Source: Oscillospiraceae bacterium
Lineage (GTDB): Bacteria; Bacillota; Clostridia; Lachnospirales; Lachnospiraceae
Assembly (NCBI GenBank): GCA_021771715.1
Contig: JAETOO010000001.1
Coordinates: forward strand, 248,001-312,000
Direction: 5' to 3'
DNA length: 64,000 nt
In this document: positions 60,503-64,000 of the stretch, piece by piece
Layout: every line of letters starts with the position of its first letter
Position numbering within the stretch: the first letter of the stretch is position 1
Made by a program: the position numbers and the translations under genes
The notes under the pieces: model-generated
Told to the model about the DNA's origin: nothing
Databases searched by the model: none
What the model saw: only the letters and a program-made list of their open reading frames with translations

Positions 60503-61021
60503 AAACTCTACGATTCCGACGAAGGGGAGGTTGCGGTATTTTTGGGCGTAGTCGAGGCCGTAGCCGACTACGAACTCATCCGGGATGTTGAAGCAGGTGT
60601 AGTCCACGGATACCTGGGTCACGCGGCGCTCTGGTTTGTCGAGCAGAGTGCACAGGCGCAGCGATTTGGGGTTCCTGTGGCTGAGGATATCCAGCAGGTA
60701 GCTCAGGGTGCGGCCGGAATCTACGATGTCCTCGATTACCAGCACATCCTTGCCCTCGAGCGGCTCGTCAAGATCCTTGATGATCTTCACCACACCGCTT
60801 GACTTCGTGTCATTTCCATAGCTGCTGACCGACATAAAGTCCATCGTCACGGGCACTGTGATCCGCTTTGCGAGCTCACACATGAAAAACACACTGCCCT
60901 TCAGCACACAAATCAGATGCACCTCTTTGCCTGCGTAATCTGCGCTGATCTGCTTTGCGATCTCTGCAATCCTGGCATTTACCTTTTCCTCCGGCAAAAA
61001 AATTCTGACCTTTTCCTTCAT
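60491..61021 (-). CDS. hpt: Hypoxanthine phosphoribosyltransferase
   Basis: The 176-residue protein has the phosphoribosyl pyrophosphate motif VLVIEDIVDSGRTLSYL (about 92-108), ICVLKGSVFFMCELA (about 35-49) and the expected length. It salvages hypoxanthine and guanine to nucleotides. The ATG at 61021 has GGAGG upstream and overlaps the tilS stop (ATGA), so the two are co-translated. The order tilS-hpt-ftsH is the classical Firmicute arrangement. Confidence 0.96.
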   Translation of the reverse strand: MKEKVRIFLPEEKVNARIAEIAKQISADYAGKEVHLICVLKGSVFFMCELAKRITVPVTMDFMSVSSYGNDTKSSGVVKIIKDLDEPLEGKDVLVIEDIVDSGRTLSYLLDILSHRNPKSLRLCTLLDKPERRVTQVSVDYTCFNIPDEFVVGYGLDYAQKYRNLPFVGIVEFENE

Positions 61022-62700
61022 CTCATATCCTCCTCCAGCCGTATTTTCAAAATTTTTTGCGTATTCCATGTCACCTTCGCGGCCTCGCTGATCCGCCATC
61101 CGACTACCCACAGGATGTGTGATCCATCCGCGAGCAGCCACAGACTGTCCCGCATCGCGCGGGGGATCTTCTGCTCGATCAGGTAATCCTTCAGCTTCTT
61201 CCGGCCGCCATCCGCATTCACCACGAGATAATCTCCCGCGCGACGCTTCCGGAAACAGACATTACTATATATTGTATCATAAGATAGCCATTTCGTATAC
61301 TTTTTTTCTTGACGAATTTCACTCATAATGTCTGGAGAATTCGGCAGGATCGCCGCATACGCCGTAAACCGGCCGAGCTTCCTTGCGCGCTCTGTGTCCA
61401 CCGGGAACTCCGGATTATCCTGTTGCCACGGCTGCAGTCCCGCCGCCGGATATCTGTCCGGCTGGCTAACCTGCTCGCAGCGTCTGTCCTGCTCACCGAT
61501 CCGCTCCTGGCATCCGCCCGGCTGATCTGCCGACACACATGGCCTGCCGTTCGGATCTCCCAGGTCCAAGCTCTCGTCTCCCCACCCCGGCACTGCCCTA
61601 TTCGATGTAAACCGGACGTACTCGCCTTCCCGAACAGCCGTCATCCTGCCCGGAAGGGAACAGGCCTTCCCGCAGGGCTGCTCACACAACGCCTGCAGCG
61701 ATTCCAAATGCACGCTCCCGACATCCTTCAACCCGCTGCCGCCGCCAGCCAGCCTCAGACAATATTTCAGCAGTTCCTTTTGAATCAGGGGCGATTCTCT
61801 TCGATATTCGGGAAGATATAGGAAGAACGAATCCCGACCTCGGTTCTCTGTTTTTGTCGTATGACTCTCCGCCACATCGCCTTCTGTTCCCTTCGCCGCA
61901 TGATCCTCCGGCAGCTCCGCCACAGGTTTCTCTGCCGCCCTGCCGGCAGGCACAATCCCGGTCTCCCAGCTTCCCGCAAACACGCTCCGCTGTGCTGCCT
62001 GCGCCGTCTGTGCTTCCAGGTAGTCCTGCACCTCCCAGAGACGCTGCGCTGCCTGCGCGATATGGTCGACTGCCTGTGCGTTCAGCCGCTCCGTGAGCCA
62101 CGGCAGAAGCTCCAGGCGGATCCGGTTGCGCGTGTACGCAGTCTCCAGATTGGTCCGGTCCGTCCGCCAGCGGATGCCCTGAGTCCTCAGATATGCTTCG
62201 ATCTCGCTGCGCTCCGTAAAAAGCAGCGGCCGGATGATCCTGCCGCGCACCGGCCGGATGCCGCCGAGCCCTTTTACGCCGCTGCCGCGCGCGAGGTTCC
62301 AGAGCACCGTCTCTGCCTGGTCATTCCGGTTGTGCGCGACTGCGATCCGGTCCGCACTCTGCTCCTGCGCAATGCGCGCGAACACTTCGTACCGCACCGT
62401 GCGGCCTGCCTCCTCCACCGTCAGTCCGCGCTCCCGCGCGACCGCCTCCACATCAATGCGCTCCACAGACAGCTTCACATTCCATCGCTCACAGAGCTCT
62501 GCCACGTACGCCGCGTCCGCCAGGCTCTCCTCCCCGCGGATGCCGTGCTCGACGTGCACCGCAACCAGCGAAATCCCCAGCTCCTCCCGCAGGCTGACCA
62601 GACCGGCCAGCAGGCAGACTGAGTCTGCTCCGCCCGACACGCCAACCACTACCTTCATGCCGCGCCCGATCATCCGGTACGCCCGGATCGCATCCCGCAT
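61018..62700 (-). CDS. tilS: tRNA(Ile)-lysidine synthase
   Basis: The catalytic part has the PP-loop KVVVGVSGGADSVCLLAGL near residues 16-34, VHVEHGIRGEESLADAAYV (about 47-65) and LARGSGVKGLGGIRPVRGRI (about 135-154), and a TilS C-terminal domain. TilS changes the wobble cytidine of the AUA-reading tRNA(Ile) to lysidine, an essential step. The start is uncertain: the ATG at 62700 gives a protein of normal length (560) but lacks a clear ribosome binding site. The frame stays open upstream through a 30-bp repeat array to about 63006, with an ATG at 62919 preceded by AGAGGT. Residues about 335-370 also hold a low-complexity linker. Confidence 0.93.
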   Translation of the reverse strand: MRDAIRAYRMIGRGMKVVVGVSGGADSVCLLAGLVSLREELGISLVAVHVEHGIRGEESLADAAYVAELCERWNVKLSVERIDVEAVARERGLTVEEAGRTVRYEVFARIAQEQSADRIAVAHNRNDQAETVLWNLARGSGVKGLGGIRPVRGRIIRPLLFTERSEIEAYLRTQGIRWRTDRTNLETAYTRNRIRLELLPWLTERLNAQAVDHIAQAAQRLWEVQDYLEAQTAQAAQRSVFAGSWETGIVPAGRAAEKPVAELPEDHAAKGTEGDVAESHTTKTENRGRDSFFLYLPEYRRESPLIQKELLKYCLRLAGGGSGLKDVGSVHLESLQALCEQPCGKACSLPGRMTAVREGEYVRFTSNRAVPGWGDESLDLGDPNGRPCVSADQPGGCQERIGEQDRRCEQVSQPDRYPAAGLQPWQQDNPEFPVDTERARKLGRFTAYAAILPNSPDIMSEIRQEKKYTKWLSYDTIYSNVCFRKRRAGDYLVVNADGGRKKLKDYLIEQKIPRAMRDSLWLLADGSHILWVVGWRISEAAKVTWNTQKILKIRLEEDMR

Positions 62701-62757
62701 CCCGGGAGGCGCAGAATCACGGCTAGCCCGCTCCTGCTCTCCCCCCGCCGCATGCTG

Positions 62758-63120
62758 TCTATCCAATGTCTGTGCCCCTCGTTCCTGTCCGCCCAACGTC
62801 CGTGCCTCCCGTTCCTGTCCATTCAACGTCCGTTTTTCTCGTTTTTGTCCATCCAACGTCCGTACCTCTCGTTCCTGTCCACTCAACGTCCGTTTCTCTC
62901 GTTTTTGTCCATCCAACATCCGTACCTCTCGTTCCTGTCCACTCAACGTCCGTTTCTCTCGTTTCTGTCCATCCAACGTCCGTACCTCTTGTTCCTGTCC
63001 ACTCAACGTCTGTTTCTTTCGTTTCTATCCATCCACGTCCGTACCTCTCGTTCCTGTCCATCCAACGTCCGTTTCTCTCGTTTCTATCCATCCAACGTCT
63101 GTTTCTCCCGTTTCTCCTTC
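62758..63120 (-). repeat. Twelve-copy 30-bp tandem array upstream of tilS
   Basis: CAACGTCCGT (or CAATGTCTGT and close variants) recurs every 30 bp, alternating between two types (ending TACCTCTCG or TTTCTCTCG) so that 60-bp blocks are clear. One unit near 63031 is one base short, breaking the frame. It fills the gap between spoIIE and the conserved tilS start. Confidence 0.9.
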
Positions 63121-63227
63121 TCCACGCTCTGTATCTCCCGCACTCTCCTATGTATCTCTCCACTGCCCTCATGCTTCCGCTCATCGCATCTGCAGCTCTC
63201 ACCTTTTCCGCGGGCAATTCTCTATTC

Positions 63228-64000
63228 TCACTTCTTCCACACTCTCCCGATCAGTATCGTCATGTCATCCCGCGCATTCATCTTCTGCAGCAGATAGACG
63301 CGCTCCATCAGGCGCTGCGCGTGCTCCTTCGCGTTTGGCGTCTCGGTGCGCCGGATCAGCTCGATCATCTGCTCCTCGCGGCCCTCCTCCGGCAGCGCCT
63401 CCAGCACGCCGTCCGTCATCATGATAATCGTGTCCGACTCCCCGAGCTGCCGGTGCATGCTCTCATAGTCCGAGCGCTGCATCACACCCACCGGCATCGC
63501 CCCGGGCCGGATCACCTCGACCGTGTCCCCGTGCTTTAAAAACGTCGCCGCCGCCCCCGACTTGATCAGGTCACATCTCGCCGTGTACAGATCCACCATG
63601 CACAGGTCAATCGTCGAGAACATCTGGTCCTGGCTCTGCAGCAGCATGCAGGAGTTGATCATCCGCACAGCCGTCTCCTGCGGAAACCCCGCCTCGAGAA
63701 ACTGCTCCAGAAGCTCGATCACTTTCTCACTCTCCCGGCACGCCCCGACTCCAGAGCCCATCCCGTCCGCCAGGCTCATCACGACCTGCCCGGTCTCCTT
63801 CTGCAAAAACGCAAAATTATCCCCGGACACCAGCTCCCCGCTCTTTGTGATCCGCGAGATGCCGCAGAGCATCTGATAGCGCGTCTCAGGCACGAAATGA
63901 AAACTCCCCGGATCCTCACTGACCACCGCCCTGCAGTTCCACGCCGGCCTCATTTTCTCCCCGCAGCACTCCGTGAGAATCTCCGCGACCGTCTTCACCG
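63228..64000 (-). CDS. spoIIE: Stage II sporulation protein E, C-terminal phosphatase domain (partial)
   Basis: The frame is open to the right edge; the window holds about 257 residues of the PP2C-type phosphatase domain: SLADGMGSGVGA (about 74-85), STIDLCMVDLYTARCDLIKSG (about 130-150), IMMTDGVLEAL (about 193-203) and ARDDMTILIG near the C-terminus, with the metal-binding Asp residues in place. SpoIIE dephosphorylates SpoIIAA to start forespore sigma-F activity and acts at the asymmetric septum. Its position upstream of tilS-hpt-ftsH is conserved in Firmicutes. The N-terminal membrane part is outside the window. Confidence 0.92.
   Translation of the reverse strand, partial: VKTVAEILTECCGEKMRPAWNCRAVVSEDPGSFHFVPETRYQMLCGISRITKSGELVSGDNFAFLQKETGQVVMSLADGMGSGVGACRESEKVIELLEQFLEAGFPQETAVRMINSCMLLQSQDQMFSTIDLCMVDLYTARCDLIKSGAAATFLKHGDTVEVIRPGAMPVGVMQRSDYESMHRQLGESDTIIMMTDGVLEALPEEGREEQMIELIRRTETPNAKEHAQRLMERVYLLQKMNARDDMTILIGRVWKK

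Noticed and set aside
60102-60504. Two open frames of 120-130 codons in the hpt-ftsH array
   Set aside because: They arise from repeat units and have no ribosome binding site; the period changes between 37 and 39 bp, which real coding repeats would not tolerate.
62766-63539. A 257-codon plus-strand frame across the 30-bp array and the spoIIE end
   Set aside because: The repeat period is a multiple of three, which keeps all frames free of stops; half of it lies opposite spoIIE.

Overview
The window looks like a piece of chromosome from a GC-rich, endospore-forming Firmicute of the class Clostridia, most likely family Lachnospiraceae. The evidence is the gene families and their order: holB-ricT-trmN6-rsmI; spoIIE-tilS-hpt-ftsH; pth, mfd and mecA; together with Gram-positive sortase-assembled pili. 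Nearly all genes lie on the minus strand; only a PHP-domain gene, an aromatic-acid-exporter-like gene and mecA are on the plus strand. No rRNA, tRNA, CRISPR array, transposase or complete prophage was seen.

Layout, left to right. 1-5.6 kb: end of a transporter, a zinc-dependent phospholipase C-like protein, and the DNA replication/RNA modification operon rsmI-trmN6-ricT-holB read leftward from a good promoter at 5.6 kb. 5.8-8 kb: two plus-strand genes. 8-18 kb: guanylate kinase, Orn/Lys/Arg-type decarboxylase, threonine aldolase, polysaccharide deacetylase, and a cell-envelope module (two half-size EamA/SMR transporters, ATP-grasp ligase, polyprenyl-phosphate-type glycosyltransferase), then a D-cysteine desulfhydrase-like enzyme. 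18-31 kb: Rpn-type nuclease, GH18 protein, mecA, three pilin-like genes, an MBOAT/SGNH O-acylation pair, acyl-CoA carboxyltransferase and cardiolipin synthase. 31-35 kb: mfd. 35-50 kb: an accessory island (AP2 protein, class C sortase, LPXTG backbone pilin, 2615-residue LPXTG tip adhesin, tyrosine recombinase, HipBA) lying between mfd and pth, which are neighbours in many Firmicutes. 50-64 kb: pth, murF, ddl, an L,D-transpeptidase, a GH13 amylase, ftsH, hpt, tilS and the 3' part of spoIIE.

The strongest system is a probable phase-variable pilus. Upstream of the tip gene, two 23-bp sites (47072-47094 and 47349-47371) are inverted copies of each other with 21 of 23 positions identical. Each has its own internal dyad. 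They bracket about 250 bp that carry a good promoter now pointing away from the pilus genes, and a tyrosine recombinase gene starts its 3' end 20 bp from the right site. As sequenced, the switch appears to be OFF. A second possible checkpoint, an intrinsic-terminator-like hairpin, sits in the leader at 46957-46985.

The second striking property is the density of short tandem-repeat arrays (units about 30-70 bp), at least fifteen in 64 kb. Many straddle or directly follow stop codons, so that the 3' end of a gene is repeated downstream of itself (threonine aldolase, EamA protein, glycosyltransferase, carboxyltransferase). Others expand low-complexity segments inside coding regions (ricT, cardiolipin synthase, carboxyltransferase, L,D-transpeptidase, amylase, tip adhesin). 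One array between hpt and ftsH is a row of eight potential hairpins. These arrays look like a genome-wide minisatellite process rather than a property of any one gene. All functional calls are from sequence reading only; no database search was run.
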